This document shows, piece after piece, positions 1-9,645 of a DNA stretch of 64,000 nucleotides. How positions within the stretch are numbered: position 1 is the first letter of the stretch; each line of letters starts with the position of its first letter. Below the pieces are notes generated by a model that saw only the letters and a list, made by a program, of their open reading frames with translations, made no database searches and had not been told where the DNA came from. This DNA comes from Gigaspora margarita (taxonomy: Eukaryota; Glomeromycota; Glomeromycetes; Diversisporales; Gigasporaceae). Where the stretch lies: NCBI GenBank assembly GCA_009809945.1, contig WTPW01000011.1, positions 165,755 to 229,754 of the forward strand, given 5' to 3'. A program made the translations under genes and the position numbers.

Positions 1-192
1 TGCGTGACCTTAGATGTGAATAAAAAAAAAATTGCGTGACCTTAAATGTGAACATAAAAAAAAAAAATTGTGTGACCTTAGATACCTTAGATGTGAACAT
101 AAAAAAAATAAAAAAATAAAAATAAATTGCGTGACCTTAGATCCTTAGATGTGAATAAAAAAATGAAAAAATTGCGTGACCTTAGATGTGAA
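1..192. repeat. Degenerate tandem array of a GCGTGACCTTAGATGTGAA motif
   Basis: Five copies of a roughly 20-bp motif (TGCGTGACCTTAGATGTGAA) begin near 1, 33, 68, 127 and 173, separated by A-rich spacers. The third and fourth copies carry a small internal duplication of CCTTAGAT. The same motif occurs once at the right end of a MITE near 9481-9503, so the array may be an amplified transposon terminus. The array may continue upstream of the window. Confidence 0.8.
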
Positions 193-203
193 AAAAAAAA
201 TTA

Positions 204-643
204 TTATCAGTTATCGCTTCATTCCTGATCGACCAATTATTTTGTTTACATTAAACAAAACAAATAGCGGCCGGGTTAAGATTAGGATTAGCGTTTGGTA
301 GATGCAATAACTAGAAGACCCTCTAACCCAAAATTTCGCAAGGAATTTTTTTTGCTAAAAAAAAATGTAGTTTCATAGTCAAAATTTTAAGTTAGAAACG
401 ATTATTTTAAAAAAAGTTGTTTCGTTTCGATTTCGCGTTACAGCTGATCCTGCATCCCGATTGGTCGATCAGGGGAGACAATGCGATAAATGATAACCGC
501 TATTCTAAAGAAAAAAAAGACTACCGGTATATAAAAAATTCGGGTCGGGTCGGGTCGGGTTAATTCACAACCCGAACCCGACCCGAAACTTTCGGGTCAA
601 AATTTTCTAACCCGAACCCGACCCGACCCGATTCGGAGCACTA
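204..643. mobile_element. Right part of a GGGTC-array hAT-like element
   Basis: The stretch 540-635 consists of GGGTC units followed by their complement (ACCCGACCCG), and ends in TTCGGAGCACTA at 643. The same ending closes the element at 35838-37231. A subterminal inverted repeat (about 204-240 against 457-496, around a TGATCGACCAAT-type core) lies inside. No left terminus was found, so it may lie before base 1. Membership of the family is seen; the hAT assignment is inferred from the better copy with an 8-bp target duplication. Confidence 0.55.
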
Positions 644-1392
644 GATAAGAATGTAATGTAAAACACCGAATTAAATTGGTCGCCTTATTATTATTTTCCC
701 TAATGTACTCATTCCGGTTTTTGTACATTGCGATTTCCAATTCTTGAATATAGTCAAAAGTTCACAGAAACAATGTACAATTTCCGGATTTTAACTATAA
801 CATTTGAACATAGTATAGCAAAGATACGATACTGTAAAAGTTAATATAAACCATATATAAGTGGGTGAAAAGTATATAAGACCCACCTTTTCTCGTCAAT
901 AACATTCTAACTCAGTTGAGTTCTGAACTTCGAAATCATATAGTATAAGTTAGTTCTCTATGTAATTAATCCCTTTGCCATAAAAATTTGTTCGTAATAA
1001 AAGCGTTATATTTACCTTGTCTCAAATAAAAAAATTATCGATTTCTATAAGTCGCTACATTTATTGTGATCCCGTAAATCTCGTTTAAACTCAGTTTCGT
1101 TGATAACCAAGTTCAAGAAAGAACAAATCGCATTAGTATCCCTTATATTGATACCCATAAATTGATCAGACACTTGATTATCTCAAAGTTGCTTTGCATA
1201 CGATCATGTGATGTCATGTGTCAAATACATCTATGATGAGAAGTTCTTTCGCGATCGGGATCCAAAAATCAACCTGAAATTTTAAATCATTACTCCGATC
1301 ACGTGATTACCGTGAGGCTTCTTCATGGTCGGAATAATATTGGAACCCTGACACACTGGATTCAAAGAAAGAATTATAGAATTAGTGTTGAA
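644..1392. other. Non-coding stretch with promoter-like motifs, possible LTR remnant
   Basis: No convincing reading frame. TATATAAG-type boxes (about 853 and 874) are followed 120-150 bp later by an AATAAAA signal near 997, a spacing seen in LTRs. No matching second copy or TG/CA-bounded repeat was found, so a solo LTR is only a possibility. Confidence 0.25.
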
Positions 1393-1542
1393 TTACAGCC
1401 TTTCATATAAGCAAACTATCAGCAAATTCTTATACGAACCTTGAGACCTGGACCAAATCTTCCACGCTTCTTCAGCACACCCGTTCAAGGTTTTAAGTGT
1501 CTTGAACAATTGTTCGATAGTGTTTGGACTAGATAGTGGCGT
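1393..1542 (-). pseudogene. Possible exon fragment, unknown product
   Basis: The minus strand has an uninterrupted frame of about 48 codons ending in TAA at 1395-1393. Its composition is protein-like (contains NTIEQLFKTLKTLNG and EEAWKIWSRSQGSYKN) and unlike translated AT-rich filler. A CTAG acceptor-like site lies at its start. No start codon or partner exon was recognised and no family is assigned. It could be a transposon or host gene remnant, or chance. Confidence 0.25.
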
Positions 1543-2347
1543 TTGTTGGTAGTTTTAGACGCCACCACGTTAGTCCCCACTTTCTCACTTCATACAGAGC
1601 GACAAATCTGCTAAAAATATATGCCGAAACTAATCAAATGCTAGCATTAACCCTACTTGCTGTAGGAAAATAATTTAGTATTTAAAATAAGTTCATCCAA
1701 TTTATGAATATTTAATATTTAATTTTATTTTATTTACGATGTATAGCCTGCGAATGTAAAAACTTTTGTTAACATAAATTTTTAATAAGCTATCAAATTA
1801 ATTTGCCGGTGGGTATAAAATTCTTTAATATTTAAATCTAAGTACAGTACTGCATAAATGAAGTAATAATGATTAATATGAAATTTAATATAACAAATAA
1901 TAAAGAAATCTAATTGCAGAAAACGTATCTGTCGTAATGAAGATATCATGCATAAGATATGGTGCCAGGGACGCAAGTGGTTCCAATACAATAATCCAAG
2001 GAGGGATAAGAGGAGATAGAAAAATTAAAAAAAATTAACGGGAACTGAAACAAGTATTGTAGTATAGCAGGGGTGCCGGTAGCAACCACATTTTGCTTCA
2101 TAGCAGCTGCATTTATTATTTAATTAAATTATTTAAATTTTTTGCACCATTAATATTTTAATTAAATTTACAAATTCATCATTCACAAATCAGATGTCGG
2201 TATAATATAATATATAAAACATGCGTGTGATGCCAATGGAGCCCATTTGTACTCTTGTAAACATGCAAAATTACTATAGAATACATTTGGAAAAGTCGTG
2301 CGTTTAACGAGATTTCACAGTTTTTGTAAATTTATAATGATAAAAAT
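1543..2347. other. AT-rich intergenic DNA
   Basis: No gene recognised on either strand. A CAGGGGTGCCGGTAG sequence near 2069 resembles a hAT terminus but no partner end was found. Confidence 0.5.
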
Positions 2348-2513
2348 CGTCGCGGCTGAAGCTGGATATTAAACATATAAACCCTACCAAAATCCACTTA
2401 TATTCTTTTAATATCAAAATTAACCCTAAACCCTAACCTAACTATTAAAAGAAAGCTAAGAAAATGCACCTCAAAATTTCATGCTTCAGTCGTTTCCAAC
2501 TTCAGCTGTGACA
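2348..2513. repeat. Short element with GTCGCGGCTGAAGCTGGA inverted ends
   Basis: GTCGCGGCTGAAGCTGGA near 2349 is matched in inverted orientation by TTCCAACTTCAGCTGTGAC near 2495-2513, with AT-rich sequence between. This fits a small MITE, but no target duplication is obvious. The enclosed AACCCTAAACCCTAACC is telomere-like but too short to be a telomere. Confidence 0.4.
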
Positions 2514-2835
2514 TAAATTATATAGTATTTTAAAATTAAGTTTGTACGAATAATTTGGAAAATTTTATTGGTTTTATTCTTTTAATATGCGCTAATATCA
2601 TTTTACTATTTTCTGTAACTAGACTAAAATTGTTTTTCAGCAAAATATTTATTTACCATATATAATAAAGGTATTTAAATTAGATATAAATATCTATGAA
2701 CAGTAAGAATATATGCAAATATTAAATTACAGTACTTTTGTGATCAACGGAAATCAGAAATCTAGAAAAAAAAACAATGCTGATGAAAATCACTGATCAC
2801 AATAATCTGAAAACGCTGTAATTAAATCGAATGTA
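2514..2835. other. 3' flank of the BTB-TLDc gene
   Basis: AT-rich sequence between the stop codon of the minus-strand BTB gene and the preceding inverted repeat. It presumably holds the gene's 3' UTR. No other feature seen. Confidence 0.5.
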
Positions 2836-4677
2836 CTAAATTTTACAAAGTTGAAATACTTCATACTCATCTATAAAAAACCAATCATCTATGTGTCTTA
2901 TTGGTTTTTCATACACATTTTCTTTTAGACAACACCATTTTCTAGGAATAGAACTGACACTCATTCCAAGGTCATTATTAAAACATGGACCTTGTGATCT
3001 TTTGCCATAAAAAATTGCCTCTGTAATATAATCTACACGACTAAGAATAGATTGATTCATGTTTCCATTTTTTAAAGAGAAGATAAAGCTATCAGCTGTT
3101 GTTGCATATTCATTATGATTATTACCGACTTTCCAGATAAGAGGATTATAACCACCAAGTATTTCATTTGTATAATTAATCTTTACAATAATCACAGTGC
3201 CAGGTATATTGTCACATAGCCTATGAAAAACTTCGCCTGAGAATCCATCCCTACTGCCTCTAAGTAAAAGTTTAAATTCATATGGAATTTCTGTATTATT
3301 ATAAATTTTTGGACATCGGTCAATCCAAGATGAAATCTCTGCTGTTTGCTCTAATGTGATTATGGAAGAAGACAGTGTAATACTAGATTCTTTTCGAGGA
3401 GGAAGTTGTAAAGTTGCATTTTTACGAGGAGGAAATTGTAATGTTACATTTTTATGAGGAGGAAGTTGTAACGTTGCATTTTTACGAGGATGTAAAATTA
3501 GAGAAGCAATAAACATATCCGGCGCTAGATGCTTTGCTAAAATATCGTTCCATACGTTCTTTTCAAGGATACTGTGATAAGGTTTAATTTTCTTAAAGAC
3601 ATCCTTACTAGGAATTTGAAAATATCTAATATTGGGAAGACAGTGTCGAAGAGTAAACTTTAAAGACTTAAAGTTCTCATCTGTCCATTCTTCGGGATTA
3701 GATGGTAAGTTTGGAATTCTTGCTTTTCCCCATAAAATAACTTTATCCCAAATTTCAGATTCTTCCATTTGCAAATCGTCTCGCTTTAAAAGAGCAATCA
3801 AAACATTTTCTTCAAGAGTTTTAAAATCATCCAAATTAAAAATCATACTCGGATGCTTTATGAGAGTGTCATTGCAAAATTGTTGTAAAGCTTTAAAACT
3901 TTCATTATCGAAACTTATTTGATAAATTCGGGAAAAATTTAAACGAAGCCAATAATCATTATTATCAATAAGATAATACTGAATACGTTCAATTAATTCT
4001 GTAAGCTGAAATTCATTTAAAGCAATCAATAAGTCAAAGATGGTAGAGGTTTCAAAATTTTCCAAAGAAATTATGCCACTGTAGATATATCTATATCATA
4101 TACAGTAAAAAAAAAAAAAAAAAGAGTAAAAGCTTGTTTATTTATTATCTTGAAGCAAAATTACATCAACATAGCATTATCGTAGCGCACTGACCAAAGT
4201 ATCCCGCACCTGGGTATTTATATGCCATTTTTTAACCAGGGATAATATCTGATTATTTGAAAGTATTTATAAATATTGATTTCCACATTACATATATAAG
4301 ACCGTACAAATACCCTCAATAAAATATATCTGTCACCAAACAAGATACCCAGGTATCTTGAAAGTTTTTAGTGGGTGGTTTGTATTAGACCCTGGTCTTT
4401 GGTCAATGCACTACGGTAGTCTAATAATTTACCTAATAATAATATCAAATACTTCAACAGAATGATTAGGTATTTTAAGTTCAATCACATTGTTTTTCTT
4501 AGTCGCATATGTTAATTTTTGACGAAAGTACGATGAACGTTGATACAAAATTGCTGAATGTGCTTTGAAAAGCTTGGTATTTTGTTCGCCAACTTCAATC
4601 ACTACATTACAATCATACGAATTTTCAAAAAGCTGCGTAAAGTCCTGAGAAAGTTGGTCAAGAATCTTTACGCTCAT
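2836..4677 (-). CDS. BTB-BACK-TLDc domain protein (two exons)
   Basis: Spliced protein of 499 residues from exons 4677-4433 and 4090-2836. The donor AG|GTAAAT and acceptor TATAG|ATA restore an Arg codon and the BTB hallmark RYIYSG, so the intron is well supported. BTB/POZ is at about residues 15-105 (CNVVIEVG, FKAHSAILYQRSSYFR). A BACK-like helical region follows (about 120-260), then a basic Pro-rich repeat linker (about 281-315), then TLDc (about 322-498; FKLLLRGSRDGFS, then GGYNPLIW). The start chosen is MSVK at 4677; an upstream in-frame Met at 4734 would add 19 atypical residues from the TACG-repeat flank. BTB proteins often act as cullin-3 adaptors, and TLDc domains are linked to oxidative-stress protection and V-ATPase binding; the role here is not known. 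Such genes form very large families in Rhizophagus. All domains are present with no internal stop, so it is probably functional. Confidence 0.9.
3391..3490 (-). repeat. In-frame 30-bp tandem repeat inside the BTB-TLDc gene
   Basis: Three 30-bp units (3391-3420, 3421-3450, 3451-3480) plus a 10-bp partial encode a ten-residue repeat, NATLQLPPRK, with small substitutions (PPHK, NVTLQFPPRK). It sits in the linker between the BACK-like region and TLDc. The unit is a multiple of three, so copy-number change would lengthen the linker without breaking the frame. Confidence 0.9.
4091..4432 (-). other. Intron of the BTB-TLDc gene
   Basis: A 342-bp GT-AG intron (GTAAAT donor, ATATAG acceptor on the minus strand) interrupting the BTB domain between the Ile run and YIYSG. 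Removing the MITE at 4180-4416 and one TA leaves about 103 bp, a usual fungal intron length, so the MITE more than tripled it. Confidence 0.88.
4180..4416. mobile_element. MITE in the BTB gene intron, TA target duplication
   Basis: The ends are inverted copies: TCGTAGCGCACTGACCAAAG on the left and CTTTGGTCAATGCACTACGG on the right. They are flanked by TA (4178-4179 and 4417-4418). A second inverted pair (CACCTGGGTAT / ATACCCAGGTATC) lies inside. The TA duplication and lack of coding capacity fit a Tc1/mariner-type non-autonomous element. It begins only about 15 bp inside the donor site of the host intron. Confidence 0.82.
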
Positions 4678-5240
4678 TCTACAATTTCGGATATGGGCAA
4701 TTATTGTACCTACGTACGTCGTACGTACGTACATAAATTAAAATTCGAATTTACCCAACCAGAAATGATGAGTAGTCGGCATGGCACAGATTTTTAGATT
4801 AGGTAAAATTAGTAAAAACGAAGAAAAAGTGTTCTAAAGTGTAAATAGAAGAAATTTGTAAAATTGTAAAAATGGTTCATACTTAAAGAAAGATATCAGA
4901 TATATAAACGACAGAAATTTATCTTGAATAAAATTAACTCGTAGAGTAATTTCGAAGAAGTTCTATTGAAAATTCGTCATGCGTAATTTTTTGTCATAGT
5001 ACCTTTACCCGATTGTTGAAGAGAGAAAGTAAAAGAATTAGTATTTAGTTAAAAATCTTATTTATATTAACTCTTAGTGATCAAGTGCATACACTTACTA
5101 TCGTTTGGGAGAGCAATTCGAATAGAGTTTCCAATTTAGCTCTGATAAAGCTTGAATTCTATAAATGTCGATCGGTAGGGCTTGTGTACGTTCTATATGT
5201 CACGAATAAATTTAAACGGGGCCAGATTATTACTTAATTA
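4678..5240. other. Upstream region of the BTB gene, with a TACG repeat
   Basis: A TACGTACG-rich block at about 4710-4734 lies directly upstream of the chosen start codon, and similar blocks recur near 11517 and 13504. The rest is AT-rich with no gene. It presumably contains the promoter, but no specific element can be defended. Confidence 0.45.
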
Positions 5241-6375
5241 TAGTGCTCCCATTCATAAACCATTTACCTATCAGATATCCGATTATGATAGATAATTAGT
5301 TCTTATAAATTATTCGCTTGACAATTAAAAATTCAAAAGTAATCAACAATATAAATTTATTTGATAATTACAAGAGAAATTTTAATTTTATTTGGGTGAT
5401 AATAGAATTTCTCTAATTTTATTGTTGATTACCTTAGAACTTTTAATCCTTAATGCATCAGATAATTCGGTTGAATTCGCTTGGATTAGAGATTGAACCG
5501 AATTTATTTTTTAAATCCGAATTTATTTAATTAGTGGCCCCAGCTTCGGATTTAAATCCAAATTGTTAAATCGATATCCGGTTTTATTCTGCACAAATAA
5601 AATTATTTTATTTGATTGGTTATATTCGAATGAAAAACCAGCTCAAGATTTAGATTGTATCATCGTAATTATATGTGCCTGGTGAAAAACAGAAAAACAA
5701 TAGATATCATTATGGGGTGATCAAATGTTTTTGTCTTCTATATGTTTATGTGCCAGACCGTGCAGATTCGGTGATTCGGTTTTATATTCGGTGTCATGCG
5801 CAGCAATTTTTATTTTTTTCTCTTTTTTTATTTGTTTTCTTTATTTGGTTAGTATCATGTCGTTATTTTATATTATGGTGGGAAAGGATTGGTGTGGCGC
5901 AGACGGGTGATCAATCTCCAAACGGGTGATCAAATCTCCAAACGGGTGATCAAATCTTCAAGCGGGTGATCAAATATCCAAACGAGAGATCAAATCTCCA
6001 AACGAGAGATTAAATCTCCAACTAAAAATATGTAAAATTAATAAAGAGAAACTTTTTTAACCTGTAATCTTAAAAGTCAACTCATACCTCAAATTAAATT
6101 CTCAACTTCGTAACCCCACTACGAATTATTAAGATTCTTGATTTCTCAACATGTGATTTACCAACCTCCGCAGTAATATTATTGATAACCAAATCGAACC
6201 CATTTTTGTTCACGATCGAAGCTAAACCGGACCAATTACCCGAAGCTCTCCCACTCGGCCGTAACATCAGATTTGATTCGAATCCGAAGGAAATCGGATT
6301 TAAATCCGAAGGCCGATATCATCTGGATGGCAGATTAATCCGGATTTGTCTCTACTTAATTAGATCACACTTTTA
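5241..6375. repeat. Dispersed repeat starting TAGTGCTCCCATTCATAAA, copy 1
   Basis: This block shares long diverged segments with 7346-7735: the TAGTGCTCCC/CTATTCCC start, the GACAATTAAAAATTCAAA segment, the ATTTCTCTAATTT segment, GGTTGAATTCGCTTGGA, and the final GATTAATCCGGATT to AATTAGATCACA. Copy 1 is longer and contains extra sequence, including a 20-bp tandem array. ATCCGA/TCGGAT-type motifs recur in the arms. The TAGTG start suggests a hAT relative, but no target duplication was identified. Confidence 0.55.
5903..6021. repeat. Six-copy 20-bp tandem array (ACGGGTGATCAAATCTCCAA)
   Basis: Six consecutive units of ACGGGTGATCAAATCTCCAA lie inside the larger dispersed repeat. The first lacks one base; the last two read ACGAGAGAT in place of ACGGGTGAT. 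Single GTGATCAAAT motifs also lie outside it (for example near 5716), so the array may have grown from a subterminal motif. Confidence 0.88.
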
Positions 6376-6762
6376 ATGCGGAATGATAGATGATCACATG
6401 ATTGTAAAGTAGAGCAACAACACAACCCTCCATTTCATGACAACCCGATCGCAAGTAAAGCAAAACATGTGAGGAATCAAAGGTTGGCGCTAAAAGAAAG
6501 GGCACAGCATAGGAAGATCAAAGGCAAATAAGGTTAGTATGCGGCAATGGCAGATATAATTAAGCAGAGAAGACAAAATCGCTTCCACGAGCGCTTGAAC
6601 AAAAATTTGCGCGACCCATCCTACGTTCCAACAATTAAGACACGTGATTCTATCATTTCTTCACTCACATCTCTTCGCTTACATGACCTTCACTTGTAGC
6701 CGGTTTGCTTCGGCAGGCGGGAATAAACCCACCACTACAATAATCCTACGGCGACTCCCAGT
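6376..6762 (+). pseudogene. Possible coding fragment, unknown product
   Basis: An ATG at 6547 opens a 50-codon frame ending TAG at 6697-6699. It is protein-like (QRRQNRFHERLNKNLRDPSY, then TIKTRDSIISSLTSLRLHD). A different frame at about 6455-6530 also looks coding (NQRLALKERAQHRKIKGK), and a GTTAGTAT donor-like site lies between them. They may be two exons of one degraded gene, but neither is tied to a known family. Confidence 0.28.
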
Positions 6763-6802
6763 TAGAGTTAACACCTCTATCCGGATAGAGGTATTAACTC
6801 TA
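6763..6802. mobile_element. 40-bp near-perfect palindrome with 8-bp target duplication
   Basis: The 40 bp starting TAGAGTTAACACC and ending GGTATTAACTCTA is a palindrome centred on CCGG near 6782/6783, with one base pair mismatched. It is flanked by exact direct repeats CTCCCAGT at 6755-6762 and 6803-6810. The 8-bp duplication and TAG...CTA ends match hAT-type insertion. It looks like an element reduced to its two terminal inverted repeats. Confidence 0.72.
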
Positions 6803-6810
6803 CTCCCAGT

Positions 6811-7345
6811 GCAATTACGATCAATTTGTCGCGGGATGTTATTGCCGTCCTGACCAACTCGGTCAACTACTCGCACCTCTATCATATTTCTGATTGCTCT
6901 TTAATAAATCACATCCAGCCGAAATTATTTGCCGGCATTGTCCAAATTCATACAAGTGTGTCGTGTAGTATGAATGCTTTTCGTTAGTGGTCCCATCTAG
7001 AAATGAGTTTCATGTGTGCGCATGATTCCTTAATCGTGCGCATTAATGCGCATTCATGCGCATGTTTCGGAATTATGCGCATTTTATCCCTTCTAAATTT
7101 TATATAGGAAAATTAAAGTATTTATAATTTAGGCCAGGGAGCGTATTGTCAGGCGGAATTAAGCAAATGTCTCGAAAAATTCCGAAAAAAAATGAATGAA
7201 CATAAAAGAGCAAAATCGGGGTAAAAATTTGAGCACATATCCGATATTTTACGATCGGAAAATATAAATTCCGAAAATTATACTCATTCGATATCATGCG
7301 CATTTTATATAACATGCGCATGTTATTATAAAATTTGCATTTTTT
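6811..7345. repeat. Non-coding block with clustered GCGCAT motifs
   Basis: ATGCGCAT and GTGCGCAT motifs cluster at about 7016-7081 and again at 7296-7322, on both sides of AT-rich filler. A TAGTGGTCCCATC sequence near 6986 and CCATCACTA near 7348 could be the ends of a hAT-like element, but the flanking 8 bp do not match. No gene seen. Confidence 0.4.
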
Positions 7346-7735
7346 CCATCACTATTCCCATCCATAAATCATTTATTCATTTATCTATCAGATATTCGGC
7401 ACATGATAGATTATTGGTTAAATGTATGGATAACCGAATAATTTGATAAATTATTCAGATTCGTTTGACAATTAAAAATTCAAACATAATCAACAATATC
7501 GATACGACAACCACAAGTCTAAAGTAATCAATAATATAAATTAGAGAACTTTTAATTTTATTTGGATGAGAATAGGATTTCTCTAATTTCATGGTTGATT
7601 GCCTTAAAAATTCGTAATCCCTAATGCATTTGATAAGTCGGTTGAATTCGCTTGGACGTCCGATATAATAAGATAGATATCCATGGATGGCGATTAATCC
7701 GGATTGGACCTCTACTTAATTAGATCACAATTTAA
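7346..7735. repeat. Dispersed repeat, shorter copy 2
   Basis: Diverged, internally deleted relative of 5241-6375 in the same orientation. It keeps the CCCATCCATAAATCATTT start, the two inner segments and the ATTAATCCGG to TTAGATCACA end, but lacks the 20-bp array. Confidence 0.55.
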
Positions 7736-8121
7736 TTTATTTAATCTAGATGCAACTAATGTAATCAATTTAACATACCGGGAGGGGAAGGGGCAATTAT
7801 CACATGTAACGATAATAATACAACAATAAATAGTAAAAACATTAATAAACTACGACAACGAAGACTAATGATTGATGCCATAATTAGCTAATTATTACAA
7901 TAATATTTATTACATATATTATTCCATGAGGTTTTTTAAAATCTTAATTGTAATAATATTTATTACATGTAATAATGTAATAATATTATTATTAATATAT
8001 ATATAATTTTATCATGTAATAAATAATGATATTATATATAATAATATTATTGCATGTAATAATATTATTATATGTAATGTTATTTATTATATGTAATAGT
8101 ATTATCTATACAATAATTATA
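7736..8121. repeat. ATTACATGTAAT-rich low-complexity DNA
   Basis: Repeated self-complementary words such as TATTACATGTAATAATATT occur throughout, giving many small hairpins. The same words return at about 8810-8970. No gene. Confidence 0.5.
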
Positions 8122-8340
8122 AAATATACCTATGCTGTTGAACGCCATATATAATTTTTATTAATAAAATTAGTGTTAGGGTGCATTTTTAGAATAAAGA
8201 GGAGTTATATATAATATAATGTAGATTACATATAAGGTTCCAATTTCAGTTTTTATGAGGTTCCGAACATTTTTACTTAGTACCCGATCCCATTTACTTA
8301 GTACATTTTTGAGAAGGTGTTCAACACCATAGGTGCGTTT
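8122..8340. mobile_element. TA-flanked MITE, AAACGCACCTATGGTGTTGAA family, copy 1
   Basis: Left end AAATATACCTATGCTGTTGA and right end TCAACACCATAGGTGCGTTT are inverted repeats. TA lies on both sides (8120-8121 and 8341-8342). The element at 45325-45669 has the same termini and also TA flanks, which confirms both boundaries. Non-coding; Tc1/mariner-like by target duplication. Confidence 0.78.
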
Positions 8341-8377
8341 TAGTAAACTTATATCTATATATTTATATATTATATTC

Positions 8378-8520
8378 CACGGCCCCTAATGTTCTCCCAT
8401 GAACATTTCTGATGATATTATTATGATGACGCAATGGCATGAAAATATCAAAAATTTTTTCACGCCCATTACGTCATCAGTAAAATCTTAGTCAGAAATG
8501 TTATGGGCATAGGAACCGTG
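8378..8520. mobile_element. 143-bp palindromic MITE with CACGG ends
   Basis: The two halves are inverted copies: CACGGCCCCTAATG, ATTTCTGATGAT and TGATGACGCAATGG on the left answer CCATTACGTCATCA, AGTCAGAAATGTT and AGGAACCGTG on the right. The whole unit can fold into a hairpin. Flanking target duplication not resolved. Confidence 0.7.
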
Positions 8521-9030
8521 AAACATTTCACGTGCGCCGTGAACATCACATATTACCATGGCTTCGCCGTGCTAATCCATGATATTCGCAACAGTCCATG
8601 AAATATCTATTACAAATACTATAGCATTAGCTTTGTTTATTACTATATTATAATTATTTATATTATATAATTTTAAATTATTTATATTTATTAACTATAT
8701 TTTTTTATATCTGTTAAAGTATATTATATATTTAAATAAATATTATAGCTTTAGCTTGGTTTATTATTATTTTATAATTATATAATATTAATAATCATTA
8801 CATAATAAAACTTATTACTTGTAATAAAAATTATGATTTGTAATACTGTTATAATTATTACTTGTAATAATAATTATTATACATTACATGTAAAAATATT
8901 TATTACATGTAATTAATATTATTACAATTACTACTTTTTGTAGTTAATAATTATTACATTATTACATCTTGTAGTTTGAATTACGGCGCCATTCATTAAC
9001 GAAGACAATTCAATAACTTAATATATAAGG
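8521..9030. other. AT-rich DNA with ATTACATGTAAT words
   Basis: No gene. Dense TATA/TTAT sequence and repeated TTACTTGTAATAA and TTACATGTAA words, like 7736-8121. Confidence 0.45.
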
Positions 9031-9221
9031 GCACTGACAAAAAAGAGCTCAATATAGCCATCTCCCCGATGGCCTCCTCGATGACCCCCCAGAACAACAA
9101 CAAGTTCTAAAATAATCGATTATATATATTGTTTACTTCAGAACTTGTTGTTATTATTCTGGGGAGCCATCAGGTAGGCTATCTGGGAGGGGGGCTATAT
9201 TGAGCTTTTTTTTGTCAGCGC
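9031..9221. mobile_element. 191-bp hairpin MITE with GCACTGACAAAAAA ends
   Basis: Left GCACTGACAAAAAAGAGCTC then AATATAGCC is matched by right GGGCTATATTGAGC then TTTTTTTGTCAGCGC, and inner CAGAACAACAACAAGTTCT pairs with AGAACTTGTTGTTATT. The element is palindromic over almost its full length. No clean target duplication was found. Confidence 0.7.
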
Positions 9222-9250
9222 TAATAACATATGAGAATTGATTCCTTAAA

Positions 9251-9494
9251 TAAGGCCACGCAAAGTTAATTTTTTTTCGTTTTGCATACCCGCCGACCCA
9301 ATTTTCCAAAAAAAAAAAAAAAAATTTTTTTTTTAAATTCCTATTATGCCAATTATTCCATTTCGCCATTTAATTTTACTCCGGTGTCACCCGATAATGT
9401 CCTTAGTTTTCCAGAATTACCCGATAGGTCCGATAAAAAAAAAATTTCTGATTCCATGTTATGCAAACCGAAGAATTAACTTTGCATGACCTTA
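9251..9494. mobile_element. MITE of the TAAGGTCACGCAAAGTTAATT family, copy 1
   Basis: Left end TAAGGCCACGCAAAGTTAAT and right end ATTAACTTTGCATGACCTTA are inverted repeats; inner TTTTGCATACC answers TTATGCAAACC. A long homopolymeric A/T run fills the middle. Copy 2 follows within 20 bp. Confidence 0.7.
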
Positions 9495-9513
9495 GATGTG
9501 AACTTGACTTAAT

Positions 9514-9532
9514 TTAGGCTACGCAAAGTTAA

Positions 9533-9563
<31 letters not shown>

Positions 9564-9645
9564 AGAAAAAAAAAACCTACCCACCGACCGGAATTTTGAA
9601 ACACCAAGGTTATGCAAAACGAAAAATTAACTTTGCGTGACCTAA
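9514..9645. mobile_element. MITE of the TAAGGTCACGCAAAGTTAATT family, copy 2
   Basis: Left end TTAGGCTACGCAAAGTTAAT, right end ATTAACTTTGCGTGACCTAA, with the same CCACCGACC core as copy 1 but much shorter. The pair in tandem resembles an early stage of array formation. Confidence 0.7.

Noticed and set aside
850-1068. Solo LTR
   Set aside because: TATA and AATAAA-like signals exist but no TG/CA-bounded repeat, second copy or target duplication could be identified; kept only as a low-confidence note.
2421-2445. AACCCTAAACCCTAACC, telomere-like
   Set aside because: Only about three imperfect units, within a small inverted-repeat element; similarly short runs occur near 13677. Not a telomere.
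5675-5929. Plus-strand frames of 84 and 61 codons
   Set aside because: Cys/Phe-rich, overlap each other in different frames, lie inside a dispersed repeat and end in the 20-bp tandem array.
5903-6021. CRISPR-like array
   Set aside because: Units of 20 bp are directly abutting with no unique spacers, in a eukaryotic AT-rich context.
6644-6885. Overlapping plus and minus frames of about 69 codons
   Set aside because: Both run through the palindromic 40-bp element, which gives the same peptide on both strands; no family similarity.
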